Source: Afipia sp. (GTDB lineage: Bacteria > Pseudomonadota > Alphaproteobacteria > Rhizobiales > Xanthobacteraceae). Taken from it: a stretch of DNA of 64,000 bases. The notes below the pieces were generated by a model. It searched no databases, was not told where the DNA came from, and worked only from the letters and a program-made list of their open reading frames with translations. This document shows positions 43,047 through 53,165 of this stretch, piece by piece. The position numbers were made by a program, and so were the translations under genes. How positions within the stretch are numbered: the stretch's first letter is position 1; each line of letters begins with the position of its first letter. Location: assembly GCA_017308575.1 (NCBI GenBank), contig JAFKEQ010000003.1, positions 1,054,001 through 1,118,000 of the forward strand, given 5' to 3'.

Positions 43047-44255
43047 ATGTCCGTCGGAATGGCTGCACCCCGCGTCGCTTATGGCTGCGATCCCGGCGAG
43101 AGCCGGGGAAGGCGTTTCAATGAGCCGCCGAGCCTGCGCCGCAGCGCCTTCCGCCGCGACTGCGACCGGGTGATCCATTCCACCGCCTTCCGCCGCCTCA
43201 AGCACAAGACCCAGGTTTTTGTGTTCCATGAGGGCGACCATTACCGCACCCGCCTGACCCACACGCTGGAAGTGGCGCAGATCGCCCGCGCGCTGGCACG
43301 CCAACTCGGCCTGGATGAAGACCTGACCGAGACGCTGGCGCTGGCCCACGATCTCGGCCATCCGCCGTTCGGCCATGCCGGGGAGCGGGCGCTGGACGAA
43401 TGCCTGAAGGATCACGGCGGTTTCGATCACAACGCGCAGAGCTTGCGCGTGGTGACGATGCTGGAGCGGCGCTATCCGGCTTTCGACGGCCTCAACCTGA
43501 CATGGGAAGCACTCGAAGGCATCGTCAAGCACAACGGTCCGCTGATCGACCGCAATGGCGAGCCGGTCGGACGTTATCGCGAACACGGCGTGCCCGTCGG
43601 CATCTCGGAGTATGTCGCGTTTCACGACCTCGAACTGGCGAGCCACGCCTCGCTGGAAGCACAGGTCGCCGCCGTCGCCGACGACATCGCCTACGACGCG
43701 CATGACATTGACGACGGCTTGCGGGCGGGGCTGTTCACCGTCGACGATCTCGGCGGCATTCCGCTGATCGCCGACATCAATGCGGTGATCTTCGCGCGCT
43801 ATCCGGTGCTGGACGAGCCGCGGCGCGGCGCGGAACTGGTGCGCGAACTGATCTCGTATCTGATCGAGGACGTGTTCTCCGAAACATGCCGGCGGCTTGG
43901 CGACGTGCAGCCGCGCAGCGCCGGGGACGTGCGCAATTGCGGCCGCACGCTGGTCGGTTTTTCGGCCGAAGCGGAAAAGACCGAAGCCGAAATCAAGCGC
44001 TTCCTCAAGACGCATATGTATCGCCATGAGCGCGTGATGCGGGTGATGCGGGACGCCGAGCGCGTGGTGCGCGATCTGTTCGCCCGTTACCGCTCCGAGC
44101 CGAAGGATCTGCCGTCCGACTGGCTGCCGCCGGAGGAACACGGCCACGCTGGGGCCGAGGCCCGCCGGATCGGCGATTTCATCGCCGGAATGACCGACAG
44201 ATACGCCATTACCGAGCATCGCCGGCTTTTTGACTCGACCCCGGATTTGCGTTAG
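43047..44255 (+). CDS. dgt: Deoxyguanosinetriphosphate triphosphohydrolase-like protein
   Basis: HD-domain dNTP triphosphohydrolase that helps control the dNTP pool. The 402-residue protein has the metal-binding HD set: His72 ([10 protein letters not shown]), His101-Asp102 ([15 protein letters not shown]) and a later Asp in [15 protein letters not shown]. It lacks the longer insertions of E. coli Dgt and belongs to the widespread type-2 group. It is 46 bases before argS. Confidence 0.93.
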   Translation: MSVGMAAPRVAYGCDPGESRGRRFNEPPSLRRSAFRRDCDRVIHSTAFRRLKHKTQVFVFHEGDHYRTRLTHTLEVAQIARALARQLGLDEDLTETLALAHDLGHPPFGHAGERALDECLKDHGGFDHNAQSLRVVTMLERRYPAFDGLNLTWEALEGIVKHNGPLIDRNGEPVGRYREHGVPVGISEYVAFHDLELASHASLEAQVAAVADDIAYDAHDIDDGLRAGLFTVDDLGGIPLIADINAVIFARYPVLDEPRRGAELVRELISYLIEDVFSETCRRLGDVQPRSAGDVRNCGRTLVGFSAEAEKTEAEIKRFLKTHMYRHERVMRVMRDAERVVRDLFARYRSEPKDLPSDWLPPEEHGHAGAEARRIGDFIAGMTDRYAITEHRRLFDSTPDLR

Positions 44256-44301
44256 GCGGCGGCCTGAAAAGCCCGATTTTCCGCATGTTACAGGACGTCT
44301 C

Positions 44302-46095
44302 ATGACTTCGCCGACCCAGCCTCCGCATCTGTTCGCCGACGTGCTTTTGCGCGTTCATGCCGTATGCAGGGCGCTTGGCGGCGAGGGCGTGCTGCCCGCA
44401 GGCATCGACCTGTCCCGTGTGGTGGTCGAGCCGCCGAAGGATGCATCGCACGGCGACATGGCGACCAACGCCGCGATGGTGCTGGCGAAAGAAGCCAGGG
44501 CCAAGCCGCGCGACCTCGCGGACAAGATCGCGGACAGGCTGCGCGCCGATCCGATCGTGGAGAAGGTAGACGTCGCCGGTCCCGGCTTCATCAATCTCAC
44601 GCTGAAGACGTCCGCATGGTTCGGCGCGCTACGCACCGTTCTGGCGCAGGGCAAGAGCTACGGCCGCAGCGCGTCCGGCGCGGGCGAGAAGGTCAATGTC
44701 GAATATGTCTCCGCCAATCCGACCGGGCCGATGCATGTCGGCCACTGCCGCGGCGCGGTGTTTGGCGATGCGCTGGCGAGCCTCTTGTCGTTCGCGGGTT
44801 ACGACGTCACCAAGGAATACTACATCAATGACGCCGGCGCGCAGGTGGATGTGCTCGCGCGCTCCGCATTCCTGCGCTACCGCGAGGCGCTGGGTGAAAG
44901 CATCGGCGAAATTCCGGAAGGGCTTTATCCGGGCGATTACCTGAAGCCCGTCGGCGAGGCGCTGGCGAAGGAATATGGCGACAAGCTGACTAAGCAGCTT
45001 GAGGCCGAATGGCTGCCGGTCGTGCGCGCCAAGGCCATCGCCATGATGATGGAGATGATCAAGGGCGATCTCGCCGCGCTCAACATCCGGCACGATGTGT
45101 TCTTCTCGGAGCGTTCGCTCAACCAGAACGGCAACGATCAGGTCGGCGCGACCATCGCGGGCCTGCGCGCCAAGGGCGATGTTTATGAGGGCCGCCTGCC
45201 GCCGCCGAAGGGTGCGCCGGTCGAGGACTACGAAGACCGCGAGCAGACCCTGTTCCGCGCCACCGCGTTCGGCGACGACGTCGATCGTCCGCTGAAGAAG
45301 TCGGACGGCTCGTATACCTACTTCGCGTCCGACATCGCCTATCACAAGACCAAGTTCGACCGCGGTTTCCTCAACATGGTGGACGTGTGGGGCGCGGATC
45401 ACGGCGGCTACATCAAGCGCGTGCAGGCGGCGATCAAGGCGGTCACCGGCGACAAGGCGACGCTGGACGTGAAGATCGTTCAACTTGTGAAATTGCTGCG
45501 CAACGGCGAGCCGGTGAAGATGTCGAAGCGCTCGGGCGATTTCGTCACGCTACGCGAGGTCGTGGATGAAGTCGGCTCCGATGCCGTGCGCTTCATGATG
45601 CTGTTCCGCAAGAACGACGCGGTGCTGGACTTCGACCTCGCCAAGGTGATCGAACAGTCCAAGGACAACGCGGTGTTCTACGTGCAGTACGGCCACGCGC
45701 GCGGGCATTCGGTGTTCAAGAATGCGCGCGAGGCGGTGCCAGACTTGCCTGCGGACGAGGCGGGGCGGGTCGCGTTCCTGCGGGACGCGAAGATCGAGCG
45801 TCTGTCCGACCCGGTCGAACTCAGCCTGATCCGGCAGATCGCGATTTTCCCGCGGATCGTGGAAGCGGCGGCGGCCGCACATGAACCACACCGAATCGCT
45901 TTTTATCTCTATGATCTCGCCAGCGAATTCCACGCCCTCTGGACCAAGGGTCGCGACATGCCTCATTTACGCTTCATTATCCAGAATGATGCTGAAGTAA
46001 CAATCGCGCGACTGGCCTTGGTTCAGGGCGTCGTCTCGGTTCTGGCTTCCGGCCTCGCCGTGCTCGGCGTCCATGCACCAGACGAGATGCGATAG
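44302..46095 (+). CDS. argS: Arginyl-tRNA synthetase
   Basis: Charges tRNA-Arg. The 597-residue class I enzyme has the HIGH motif in [16 protein letters not shown] near residues 140-155 and the C-terminal KMSKRSGDF near residue 407. The DALR anticodon-binding domain ends near [11 protein letters not shown]. The start ATG follows CAGGACG at a short spacing. Upstream in-frame sequence looks like a shadow of dgt and is not used. Confidence 0.96.
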   Translation: MTSPTQPPHLFADVLLRVHAVCRALGGEGVLPAGIDLSRVVVEPPKDASHGDMATNAAMVLAKEARAKPRDLADKIADRLRADPIVEKVDVAGPGFINLTLKTSAWFGALRTVLAQGKSYGRSASGAGEKVNVEYVSANPTGPMHVGHCRGAVFGDALASLLSFAGYDVTKEYYINDAGAQVDVLARSAFLRYREALGESIGEIPEGLYPGDYLKPVGEALAKEYGDKLTKQLEAEWLPVVRAKAIAMMMEMIKGDLAALNIRHDVFFSERSLNQNGNDQVGATIAGLRAKGDVYEGRLPPPKGAPVEDYEDREQTLFRATAFGDDVDRPLKKSDGSYTYFASDIAYHKTKFDRGFLNMVDVWGADHGGYIKRVQAAIKAVTGDKATLDVKIVQLVKLLRNGEPVKMSKRSGDFVTLREVVDEVGSDAVRFMMLFRKNDAVLDFDLAKVIEQSKDNAVFYVQYGHARGHSVFKNAREAVPDLPADEAGRVAFLRDAKIERLSDPVELSLIRQIAIFPRIVEAAAAAHEPHRIAFYLYDLASEFHALWTKGRDMPHLRFIIQNDAEVTIARLALVQGVVSVLASGLAVLGVHAPDEMR

Positions 46096-46199
46096 TTTTG
46101 GGGTAGAGCCGTCACGGGGAACGGGTGGCGGCAGTGTGAGAAGCGGCGTTCGTTTGAATGACGGGCGAGGCGCTTCCCCGAAGGGGATGCAACATCGCA

Positions 46200-47792
46200 A
46201 TGGCGAACCAATATCGCGACAGACCGTTTCCGGCGGATGACGATTACGGCCGGGATGACTCGCGCTCGGCCTCGCAGCCGCGCGCCGAAAGCGATCCGCT
46301 GGCCGAACTGGCGCGCCTGATCGGGCAGTCCGATCCGATGTCGACATTCGGACGCGAGCAGCGGCAGCCGCAACGTCCCGCGCCACGCGCGCAGGACGAT
46401 TACGATCAGTATGCCGCGCCGCAGCCGCGTGCGCCGCAGGCTTACGATCAAGACCGTTACGCCCAAGATCGTTACGCTCAGGACCCTTATGCGCAGGAGC
46501 ATCATGGGGCCGGCGGCTATGCGTCTAATGACGCGCCGGAACCCTATGCCGAGCCGCAGGACGCGCCCGCCAGCCGTCCGTCCTGGCTGCAGAACCTGAC
46601 CGGGCGGCGTTCCCGCGACACGTCCTATCGTGCCGACGAGCAGGTCGATCAGCCGTATGCAGCCGGTCAGTATGATCCCGCGCCGGTTCATCGCGACCCG
46701 CATTTCGATCATTCGGGCTACGAGCCGCTGCCGCAGGCAAGGGCGCACGGCCAGCAGATGCCGACCGACCGTTACGACGACGTCCTTTACGGTGCCGCCG
46801 ACAATGCGCCTGCCGCCGGCTACGCGCAGGATGAGGTTTACGGCGCGCCGTATGATCAGTCTTATGGCGACGGCTATGAACAGGCGGAGCCGAAACAGCG
46901 GCGCGGCGGCACGATGACCGTCATCGTGGTGCTGCTGCTGGCGATTGTCGGCACCGGCGCGGCGTTTGCCTATCGCACCTTCATCGGTTCTCCGCGCAGC
47001 GGCGAGCCGCCGGTCATCAAGGCTGACACCGGTCCGAACAAGGTCATTCCGCCCGGCGCAGGCGACAGCTCGGGCAAGCAGATCACCGATCGCGTCGGCG
47101 ACAAGTCCACCGAGCGGATGGTGTCGCGCGAGGAACAGCCGGTCGATGTGAACGCCAGGACCAATCCCAATGCGGGTCCGCGCGTGGTGTTTCCGCCGCT
47201 GACCCAGAACGCCAATCCGCCGACGGTGGCGAGCGCGTCGACTGCAACCCGCCCGACCGGTGCAGGCGTCGGCAATGGCACGTTGCAGGGCGGCGAGGAG
47301 CCCCGGAAGATCCGCACCCTGAGCATTCGCCCCGGCGATCAGACCGACGCGACCGCTGCGGCTCCGGGCGCAGCACTGCCATCATCACCGCGCGCGCAGG
47401 CTCCGCAGCCGCGCGCCGCGGCACCGGCCAGCGCGCCCACCGGATCGCAGGCCAATGCGCCGATGTCGCTGTCGCCGCAGCCTTCGGCTCCGGCCGAGGC
47501 CGCGCGTCCCAAGGTCGCCGCGCTCACGCCGTCCGGCGGCGCAGCAGGCGCTTATGTGCAGGTGTCGTCGCAGAGGTCCGAGGCCGATGCGCGGGCATCG
47601 TTCAGGGCGCTGCAGGGCAAGTATTCGGGCATCCTCGGATCTCGCTCTGCCACGATCCACCGCGCCGACATCGCCGGGAAGGGCACCTTCTATCGCGCCA
47701 TGGTCGGTCCGTTCGGAAGCGGCGATGAGGCGGCCCAGTTCTGCATGAGCCTGAAATCCGCCGGCGGCCAGTGCGTCGTGCAGCGGAACTGA
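46200..47792 (+). CDS. SPOR-domain cell-division-type protein
   Basis: The 530-residue bitopic protein has a long disordered cytoplasmic part rich in Asp, Tyr, Gln and Ala, with YAQDRYAQDPYAQE-type tandem repeats. One membrane helix lies near residues 238-258 (MTVIVVLLLAIVGTGAAF). A Pro/Ala-rich periplasmic linker follows, and a C-terminal SPOR peptidoglycan-binding domain (AYVQVSSQRSEADARASF ... GTFYRAMVGPFGS). SPOR proteins such as FtsN bind denuded septal glycan. Between argS and nagZ, it likely acts at the divisome. Confidence 0.82.
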   Translation: MANQYRDRPFPADDDYGRDDSRSASQPRAESDPLAELARLIGQSDPMSTFGREQRQPQRPAPRAQDDYDQYAAPQPRAPQAYDQDRYAQDRYAQDPYAQEHHGAGGYASNDAPEPYAEPQDAPASRPSWLQNLTGRRSRDTSYRADEQVDQPYAAGQYDPAPVHRDPHFDHSGYEPLPQARAHGQQMPTDRYDDVLYGAADNAPAAGYAQDEVYGAPYDQSYGDGYEQAEPKQRRGGTMTVIVVLLLAIVGTGAAFAYRTFIGSPRSGEPPVIKADTGPNKVIPPGAGDSSGKQITDRVGDKSTERMVSREEQPVDVNARTNPNAGPRVVFPPLTQNANPPTVASASTATRPTGAGVGNGTLQGGEEPRKIRTLSIRPGDQTDATAAAPGAALPSSPRAQAPQPRAAAPASAPTGSQANAPMSLSPQPSAPAEAARPKVAALTPSGGAAGAYVQVSSQRSEADARASFRALQGKYSGILGSRSATIHRADIAGKGTFYRAMVGPFGSGDEAAQFCMSLKSAGGQCVVQRN

Positions 47793-47876
47793 GGCAAGTT
47801 GCGCGGTCTGACAGTTCTGCATGCTGGACGATGCGACTGCGGGCGCATAAATGTGAGAGCCGCACGGAGTTGCCGG

Positions 47877-48050
47877 ATGCGGATCGAGCTTGAGCGCGAA
47901 GAGGATGGTCGCTGGATTGGCGAAGTCCCTGCTTTGCCCGGCGTTCTTGTTTACGGCGCGACTGAAGCGGAAGCACGGACCAAGGCCGAAGCCTTGGCAT
48001 TCCGCGTCATCGCCGACCGCATCGAGCACGGTGCAGGGAAACCAAGTTGA
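47877..48050 (+). CDS. Truncated orphan HicB-type antitoxin
   Basis: The 57-residue product MRIELEREEDGRWIGEVPAL... has the HicB RNase-H-like fold (GRWIGEVPALPGVLVYGATEAEARTKAEALA, cited by its ends). HicB proteins of this type are usually near 70-75 residues and are followed by hicA. Here no HicA-like frame follows: the stop is 10 bases before a family A repeat, which appears to have replaced the downstream gene. It is probably a decayed antitoxin. Confidence 0.65.
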   Translation: MRIELEREEDGRWIGEVPALPGVLVYGATEAEARTKAEALAFRVIADRIEHGAGKPS

Positions 48051-48059
48051 GAGTTTAAG

Positions 48060-48172
48060 TGTCCCGGGCGCAGCGCAGCACGGAGTGATGCGCTGCAGAA
48101 CCGGGACCGTTCGAGACCATGACGGTCCCGGCTCAGCGATGCAACGTTGCACGTCGCATCGCGTCCGGGACA
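48060..48172. repeat. Dispersed palindromic repeat, family A copy 3
   Basis: It begins TGTCCCGGGCGCAGCGCAGC and ends CGCGTCCGGGACA. It has the inner inverted pair ACCGGGACCGT and ACGGTCCCGGCT. It lies right after the truncated hicB gene and before nagZ, filling most of the 262-base gap there. Confidence 0.85.
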
Positions 48173-48312
48173 CGAGACTCGTTGTCATCGCGGTTTCCGC
48201 GCCAAATCCTTGAGCCCCATTGCCTTTGCGACTGTGGATGATCCGGCCAAATGCCCCGGATTTGGCCCGCTTTCCTTGACCCTGCCGCACTGCGCGGGCT
48301 AATCGCCGGATC

Positions 48313-49341
48313 ATGGCTGCGCGCGCATTCATCACCGGTGTTTCCGGAACGGACCTGACCGACGACGAGCGGGCGTTTCTGCGCGACCGGCAGCCGTGGG
48401 GTTTCATCCTTTTCAAGCGCAATGTCGAAAGCCCCGAACAAGTCATTCGTCTGGTTGGGGAATTGCGCGCGAGCGTCGGACGGGCCGATGCACCGGTCCT
48501 GATCGATCAGGAAGGCGGCCGGGTGCAGCGCCTGCAGCCGCCGCACTGGCCGGTTTATCCGCCGGGAGCGGTATTCAGCACCCTCTATGACGCCGACAAG
48601 CCCGCGGGCCTCGAAGCGGCCCGGCTGACCGCCCGGCTGATCGCCGCCGACCTGCATGATCTCGGCATCACGGTGGACTGCCTGCCGCTGGCGGACGTGC
48701 CGGTTCCCGGCGCGGATGCCGTGATCGGCGACCGGGCCTATGGAACCTCGCCGGACAAGGTCGCGGCCATCGCCCGGGCAGTGACCACGGGACTGGAACA
48801 GGGCGGCGTCCTGCCGGTCCTGAAGCATATTCCCGGCCACGGACGGGCCACGGCGGACAGCCATTACCGGCTGCCGACGGTCGATGTTCCGGCGGCGGAA
48901 CTTGCGGGTTCCGACTTCGCGGCTTTCAGGCCGCTGGCCGACCTGCCCATGGCCATGACCGCACATGTTGTGTTTAGCGCCCTCGACCCCGCCCAACCCG
49001 CGACCACATCTGCGACAATCATCGAACAGGTGATTCGCGGGACCATTGGTTTCCAGGGTTTGTTAATGAGTGATGACGTGTCCATGAACGCCTTGCAGGG
49101 ATCGATCGCGGAGCGGACACGCGCCAGCTTTGCGGCGGGCTGCGACGTCGTTCTCCATTGCAACGGCAAGCTCGGCGAGATGCTTGAGGTTGCGAATGAA
49201 GCGCCGCTGCTGGCTGGCGAGGCTTTGGCTCGCGCGGACCGTGCATTGGCGTCGCGCAAGCCGCCGCAGCCGCTTGATCGCGTGGCGGCGCGTGCCGAGC
49301 TGGACCGGCTGATCGGCCGGGCAGGGAGTCTCACGTCATGA
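48313..49341 (+). CDS. nagZ: Beta-N-acetylhexosaminidase
   Basis: Cytoplasmic glycoside hydrolase family 3 enzyme that removes N-acetylglucosamine from muropeptides in cell-wall recycling. The 342-residue protein has DQEGGRVQRLQPPHW near residues 57-71 and the catalytic His/Asp loop KHIPGHGRATADSH near 171-184. The nucleophile Asp lies in SDDVSMNAL near 253. It overlaps scpA by 4 bases (ATGA). Confidence 0.95.
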   Translation: MAARAFITGVSGTDLTDDERAFLRDRQPWGFILFKRNVESPEQVIRLVGELRASVGRADAPVLIDQEGGRVQRLQPPHWPVYPPGAVFSTLYDADKPAGLEAARLTARLIAADLHDLGITVDCLPLADVPVPGADAVIGDRAYGTSPDKVAAIARAVTTGLEQGGVLPVLKHIPGHGRATADSHYRLPTVDVPAAELAGSDFAAFRPLADLPMAMTAHVVFSALDPAQPATTSATIIEQVIRGTIGFQGLLMSDDVSMNALQGSIAERTRASFAAGCDVVLHCNGKLGEMLEVANEAPLLAGEALARADRALASRKPPQPLDRVAARAELDRLIGRAGSLTS

Positions 49342-50177
49342 GCGCGGAAATCCTATCATTCGAGACCGGCCAGCCTGCGGCGGAACGCGCCGACGACGAT
49401 ATCGCCCTTGTGGTGGACGTTGAGGGATATGAAGGTCCGCTCGATCTGCTGCTTGCGCTGGCGCGTCAGCAGAAGGTCGACCTCCACAAGATTTCCATTC
49501 TGGCGCTGGCCGACCAGTATCTCGTGTTTATCGAAGAAGCGCGCAAGCTGCGGCTTGAGCTGGCCGCCGACTATCTCGTGATGGCGGCGTGGCTGGCTTA
49601 TCTCAAGTCACGTCTGCTGCTCCCCGAACCGCCGAGCGCCGAAGGGCCGAGCGCCGAGGATCTCGCGACCGCGCTCGCCAATCGCCTGCGCCGTCTTGAA
49701 CAGATCCGCGAGGCATCGAACCGGCTGATGACCCGGCCACAACTGCGCCGCGATATCTTCCCGCGCGGTCAGCCTGAATCCATCGCGCAGATCAAGCATC
49801 AGCGCTGGACCGCGACCCTGTACGATCTGCTGTCCGCTTATGCGACGCAGCGCCAGCAGAACGTGCTCGCGACCGTGCATCTCGCCCGGCGGACCGTGTG
49901 GTCGCTGACCGAAGCGCGCGTGTCGCTGGAGCGGCTGATCGGCGCCACCGAGACGGAAGACTGGGCAAGCCTCGACGAGCATCTGATGCGCTACGTGGTT
50001 GATCCGACGCAGAAGACGACCGTGTTCGCGTCGAGCTTTGCCGCCGCGCTCGAACTGGTGCGCGAGGGCGTGCTGGACCTGCATCAGAAAGAAGCGTTCG
50101 CGCCTCTGTATTTTCGCAAGCATGTGGCGCACGTGCCGCCCGGCGCCGAGGCTGCGCCGGAAATGCCTGTTGAGTAA
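49338..50177 (+). CDS. scpA: Segregation and condensation protein A
   Basis: Kleisin subunit of the SMC-ScpAB condensin. The 279-residue protein has VEGYEGPLDLLLALARQQKVDLHKISI near residues 28-54 (cited by its motif EGPLDLLL). The C-terminal region is VVDPTQKTTVFASSFAAALELVREG with a winged-helix end. Translationally coupled to nagZ and followed 21 bases later by scpB. Confidence 0.94.
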   Translation: MSAEILSFETGQPAAERADDDIALVVDVEGYEGPLDLLLALARQQKVDLHKISILALADQYLVFIEEARKLRLELAADYLVMAAWLAYLKSRLLLPEPPSAEGPSAEDLATALANRLRRLEQIREASNRLMTRPQLRRDIFPRGQPESIAQIKHQRWTATLYDLLSAYATQRQQNVLATVHLARRTVWSLTEARVSLERLIGATETEDWASLDEHLMRYVVDPTQKTTVFASSFAAALELVREGVLDLHQKEAFAPLYFRKHVAHVPPGAEAAPEMPVE

Positions 50178-50198
50178 GTGGAAGAAGGAGACCAGGCG

Positions 50199-51134
50199 AT
50201 GCCGATGGCCGCGAAATATATCGCTCCGGTTGATGAGACTCCCGTCGAGGACGCTCTCGCCGACGAACAGCAGGTCACCTCGACTGATGAGCAGGTTGTA
50301 ACCGGTGATGATGTTGCGGCTCAGGGGACTGAAGCCGCCGATCATGAGGTCGCGGAGTCGGACGACGAGTCCGGCGAGACGCAGGCTGCGGCCGAGGATG
50401 AGTCCGCTCAGGAACACGCTGCCGTAGGCGCGGCGTCGGTGGAAGCCGACGGCGAGCAGTCCGTGCGTGATTCCGCTGCGCGTCCGGAGGAACTGCGTCT
50501 TCTGGAAGCGCTGCTGTTCGCCTCCAGCGAACCGCTCGAGGAATCGGCGCTCGCCAAGCGCATGCCCGAAGGCATCGACATCAAGGCCGCGCTGGCGCAG
50601 TTGCAGGCCGACTATTCGCTGCGCGGTGTCAATCTGGTGCGCGTGGCCAACAAGTGGACCTTCCGCACCGCCGGCGATCTCGCCTGGCTGATGACCCGCG
50701 AGAGCACGGAAACCCGCCGCCTGTCGCGCGCCGCCATCGAGATGCTGGCGATCATCGCCTATCACCAGCCGGTGACCCGCGCCGAGATCGAAGAAATCCG
50801 CGGCGTGGTGACCTCGAAGGGAACTCTCGACGTGCTGCTGGAAACCGGCTGGATCCGCCCGCGCGGCCGCCGCAAGACCCCGGGCCGCCCGCTGACCTTC
50901 GGCACCACCGAGGCGTTCCTGTCGCAGTTCAGCCTCGAGGCGCTGAACGACCTGCCGGGCTTGGACGAGCTGAAGGGCGCGGGCCTGCTGGACACCCGCC
51001 TGCCGAGCGGCTTCAGCGTTCCATCGCCGTCCGACGATCCGGAGCTGCGCGAGGATGAGGAACCGCTGGAGCCCGGCGATCTCGACCTGACGCTGGCGCC
51101 CGCCGTGGAACCGGAAAAGGGCGAGGAAGGCTGA
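50199..51134 (+). CDS. scpB: Segregation and condensation protein B with acidic extension
   Basis: Kleisin-binding subunit of the condensin. The conserved winged-helix part starts near residue 95 (EELRLLEALLFASSEPLEE) and includes TRRLSRAAIEMLAIIAYHQPVTRAEIEEIRG (cited by ends) and SKGTLDVLLETGWI. Before it is an acidic Glu/Asp/Ala/Gln-rich extension of about 90 residues, and after it a short acidic tail. The start ATG has AAGGAG eight bases upstream, while a GTG seven codons upstream is possible. Confidence 0.92.
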   Translation: MPMAAKYIAPVDETPVEDALADEQQVTSTDEQVVTGDDVAAQGTEAADHEVAESDDESGETQAAAEDESAQEHAAVGAASVEADGEQSVRDSAARPEELRLLEALLFASSEPLEESALAKRMPEGIDIKAALAQLQADYSLRGVNLVRVANKWTFRTAGDLAWLMTRESTETRRLSRAAIEMLAIIAYHQPVTRAEIEEIRGVVTSKGTLDVLLETGWIRPRGRRKTPGRPLTFGTTEAFLSQFSLEALNDLPGLDELKGAGLLDTRLPSGFSVPSPSDDPELREDEEPLEPGDLDLTLAPAVEPEKGEEG

Positions 51135-51261
51135 TTTTCGAAGGGTTTGCGCGTCCATTGGAAGCGCGGCCTGCGCGGATGTTAACTCTCGTGTCAATGC
51201 GCCGGTTTGCGCAGTCCCGACGCGGGGTTAATCCTTGTTTTTGACACCTCCGCAGCCTACG

Positions 51262-51283
51262 TTCCGGTCCGAAAAGACCGGAA
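51262..51283. other. Hairpin upstream of tatA
   Basis: TTCCGGTC and GACCGGAA are 8-base inverted arms with a six-base loop, about 34 bases before tatA. They are followed by an A-run rather than a U-run on the coding strand. On the minus strand the sequence would resemble a terminator, but no gene needs one there. Its role is unclear. Confidence 0.35.
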
Positions 51284-51316
51284 AAAATCCGGTCGCGTGT
51301 TTTGGAGGACGGCAGT

Positions 51317-51553
51317 ATGGGTTCGTTTAGCATCTGGCACTGGATCGTCGTGATCGGCATCGTCCTGCTGCTGTTCGGCCGCGGCAAGATTTCGGACCTG
51401 ATGGGCGACGTCGCGCAGGGCATCAAGGCCTTCAAGAAGGGCATGGCCGACGACGAGGTGAAGCCGGCGGAGAAGTCCGATCCGGTGAAGACCATCGACA
51501 ACGCGCCGCAGGCGACCTCTCAGCGCAGCGATGTCGGCAGCAAGGCGGTCTGA
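51317..51553 (+). CDS. tatA: Twin-arginine translocase subunit TatA
   Basis: Pore-forming subunit of the Tat exporter of folded proteins. The 78-residue protein has one membrane helix (about residues 4-20). The hinge [24 protein letters not shown] contains the conserved FG, and a charged cytoplasmic tail follows. GGAGG lies about 8 bases before the start. First gene of tatABC. Confidence 0.95.
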   Translation: MGSFSIWHWIVVIGIVLLLFGRGKISDLMGDVAQGIKAFKKGMADDEVKPAEKSDPVKTIDNAPQATSQRSDVGSKAV

Positions 51554-51608
51554 CGGTCCGCTTTGTCGGTCCGAGTGAAGCGGCGTGCGTCGTTAGGCGG
51601 AATTTTCC

Positions 51609-52043
51609 ATGTTCGATATCGGGTGGAGTGAACTGGTCGTGATCGGCGTTGTCGCGCTGATCGCCATCGGCCCGAAGGAGCTTCCCGGCGTGCTGCGCAT
51701 GGTCGGGCAGTGGATCGGCAAGGCGCGCCGCATGGCCGCGGAATTCCAGGGCCAGTTCAACGAGGCGATGCGCGAAGCGGAAATGGCGGACATCAAGAAG
51801 ACGTTCGATGAAGCGTCGTCCGCCGCCAAGGACCTGTCGCCGACCAATCTCCTGACCTCGCTCGAGAAGTACGGCGAGGATGCGCTCAAGACCGACCCGC
51901 CAGTGACGCCGACCACGCCCGAGCCGCCGACGCCGGAGACATTCATCGAGGCGGAAACCCACGCGCAGACGACGCAGGATACCGACCCGATGCCGGAGCT
52001 GCTTGGATCCAAAACCGAACAGCCGGACGCCAAAGCGTCATGA
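51609..52043 (+). CDS. tatB: Twin-arginine translocase subunit TatB
   Basis: Substrate-receptor subunit of the Tat complex. The 144-residue protein opens [35 protein letters not shown], cited by motif, with the TatB-diagnostic Glu8 in the helix and GPKELP hinge. A long amphipathic helix and a Pro/Thr/Glu-rich tail follow. It overlaps tatC by 4 bases. Confidence 0.95.
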   Translation: MFDIGWSELVVIGVVALIAIGPKELPGVLRMVGQWIGKARRMAAEFQGQFNEAMREAEMADIKKTFDEASSAAKDLSPTNLLTSLEKYGEDALKTDPPVTPTTPEPPTPETFIEAETHAQTTQDTDPMPELLGSKTEQPDAKAS

Positions 52044-52894
52044 GCGCCGAAGACATCGAATCCACCAAGGCCCCGTTGATGGACCACCTGATCGAGCTGC
52101 GCTCGCGGCTGATCAAGGCGTTGCTCGCATTCGCGCTGGCCTTCGTCTTCTGCTTCTTCTTCGCCAAGCAGATCTACAACGTGCTGGTGTGGCCGTTCGT
52201 CTGGGTCGCGGGGCCCGAGAATTCCAAGTTCATCTACACCGCGCTGCTGGAATACTTCCTCACGCAGCTCAAGCTCGCCATGTTCGGCGCGGGCTTCCTG
52301 TCGTTTCCGGTGATCGCCGCGCAGATCTACATGTTCGTCGCGCCGGGCCTCTACAAGCACGAGCGCGGCGCATTCCTGCCGTATCTGATCGCGACGCCGA
52401 TCTTCTTCGTGCTCGGCTCGCTGCTGGTCTACTTCCTCGTGCTGCCGATGCTGATCCGCTTCTCGCTCGGCATGCAGCAGGTCGGCGGCGCCGAAACCGC
52501 GCAGATCGCGCTGTTGCCCAAGGTCGGCGAATATCTCTCGCTGATGATGTCGCTGATCTTCGCTTTCGGCATCGCGTTCCAGTTGCCGGTGGTGCTGACG
52601 TTGCTCGGCCGGATCGGAATCCTCACCGCGAAGCAACTGCGCGACAAGCGCCGCTACTTCATCGTGGTGGCGTTCATCATCGCGGCGGTGCTGACCCCGC
52701 CGGATGTCATCAGCCAGGCCTCGCTCGCGATCCCGCTGCTGGTCCTCTACGAGGGCTCGATCATCGCGGTGGCGATGGTGGAGAAGAAGGCCGCCAAAAC
52801 CGCTGCCGACAAGGCCGCCGCCGAGGCCGGTTCATCGCCGACTCCACCGACCGATACGCCGCCGACTCCGCCCGCCACGACGCCCGCGGAGTAG
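52040..52894 (+). CDS. tatC: Twin-arginine translocase subunit TatC
   Basis: Polytopic Tat subunit that binds twin-arginine signals together with TatB. The 284-residue protein has six predicted membrane helices, the N-terminal [20 protein letters not shown] and the motif [21 protein letters not shown]. Its Pro/Thr/Ala-rich tail is typical of rhizobial TatC. A family C repeat follows its stop. Confidence 0.96.
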   Translation: MSAEDIESTKAPLMDHLIELRSRLIKALLAFALAFVFCFFFAKQIYNVLVWPFVWVAGPENSKFIYTALLEYFLTQLKLAMFGAGFLSFPVIAAQIYMFVAPGLYKHERGAFLPYLIATPIFFVLGSLLVYFLVLPMLIRFSLGMQQVGGAETAQIALLPKVGEYLSLMMSLIFAFGIAFQLPVVLTLLGRIGILTAKQLRDKRRYFIVVAFIIAAVLTPPDVISQASLAIPLLVLYEGSIIAVAMVEKKAAKTAADKAAAEAGSSPTPPTDTPPTPPATTPAE

Positions 52895-52905
52895 GCGGGT
52901 AGCCA

Positions 52906-52980
52906 GTCATTGCGAGGAGCGAAGCGACGAAGCAATCCAGCTTTTTTAAGAATGGATTGCTTCGCTTCGCTCGCAATGAC
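52906..52980. repeat. Dispersed palindromic repeat, family C copy 2 (compact)
   Basis: This 75-base element is close to a perfect palindrome. The left arm GTCATTGCGAGGAGCGAAGC and GACGAAGCAATCCA pair with TGGATTGCTTCGCTTCGC and TCGCAATGAC, around a loop of about 13 bases containing TTTTTTAAGAA. It sits 11 bases after the tatC stop. It could stabilise the tat mRNA or end transcription before serS. Confidence 0.9.
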
Positions 52981-53165
52981 GGCCCTTTGGCTGTTTTCTG
53001 TCTGATACTGAGGATGACCGCCCGCGCCAGTTGTTCGGATATGGTGGCGGCCATGCGTCCGATTCGTCCTGCCCGGGCTTGACCCGGACACCCCCGAATT
53101 GTTCTAACGCAGCAACGAAAGACGTGGATGGTCGGGAAAGTCCGGCCATGACGCAGGAATTGAAC

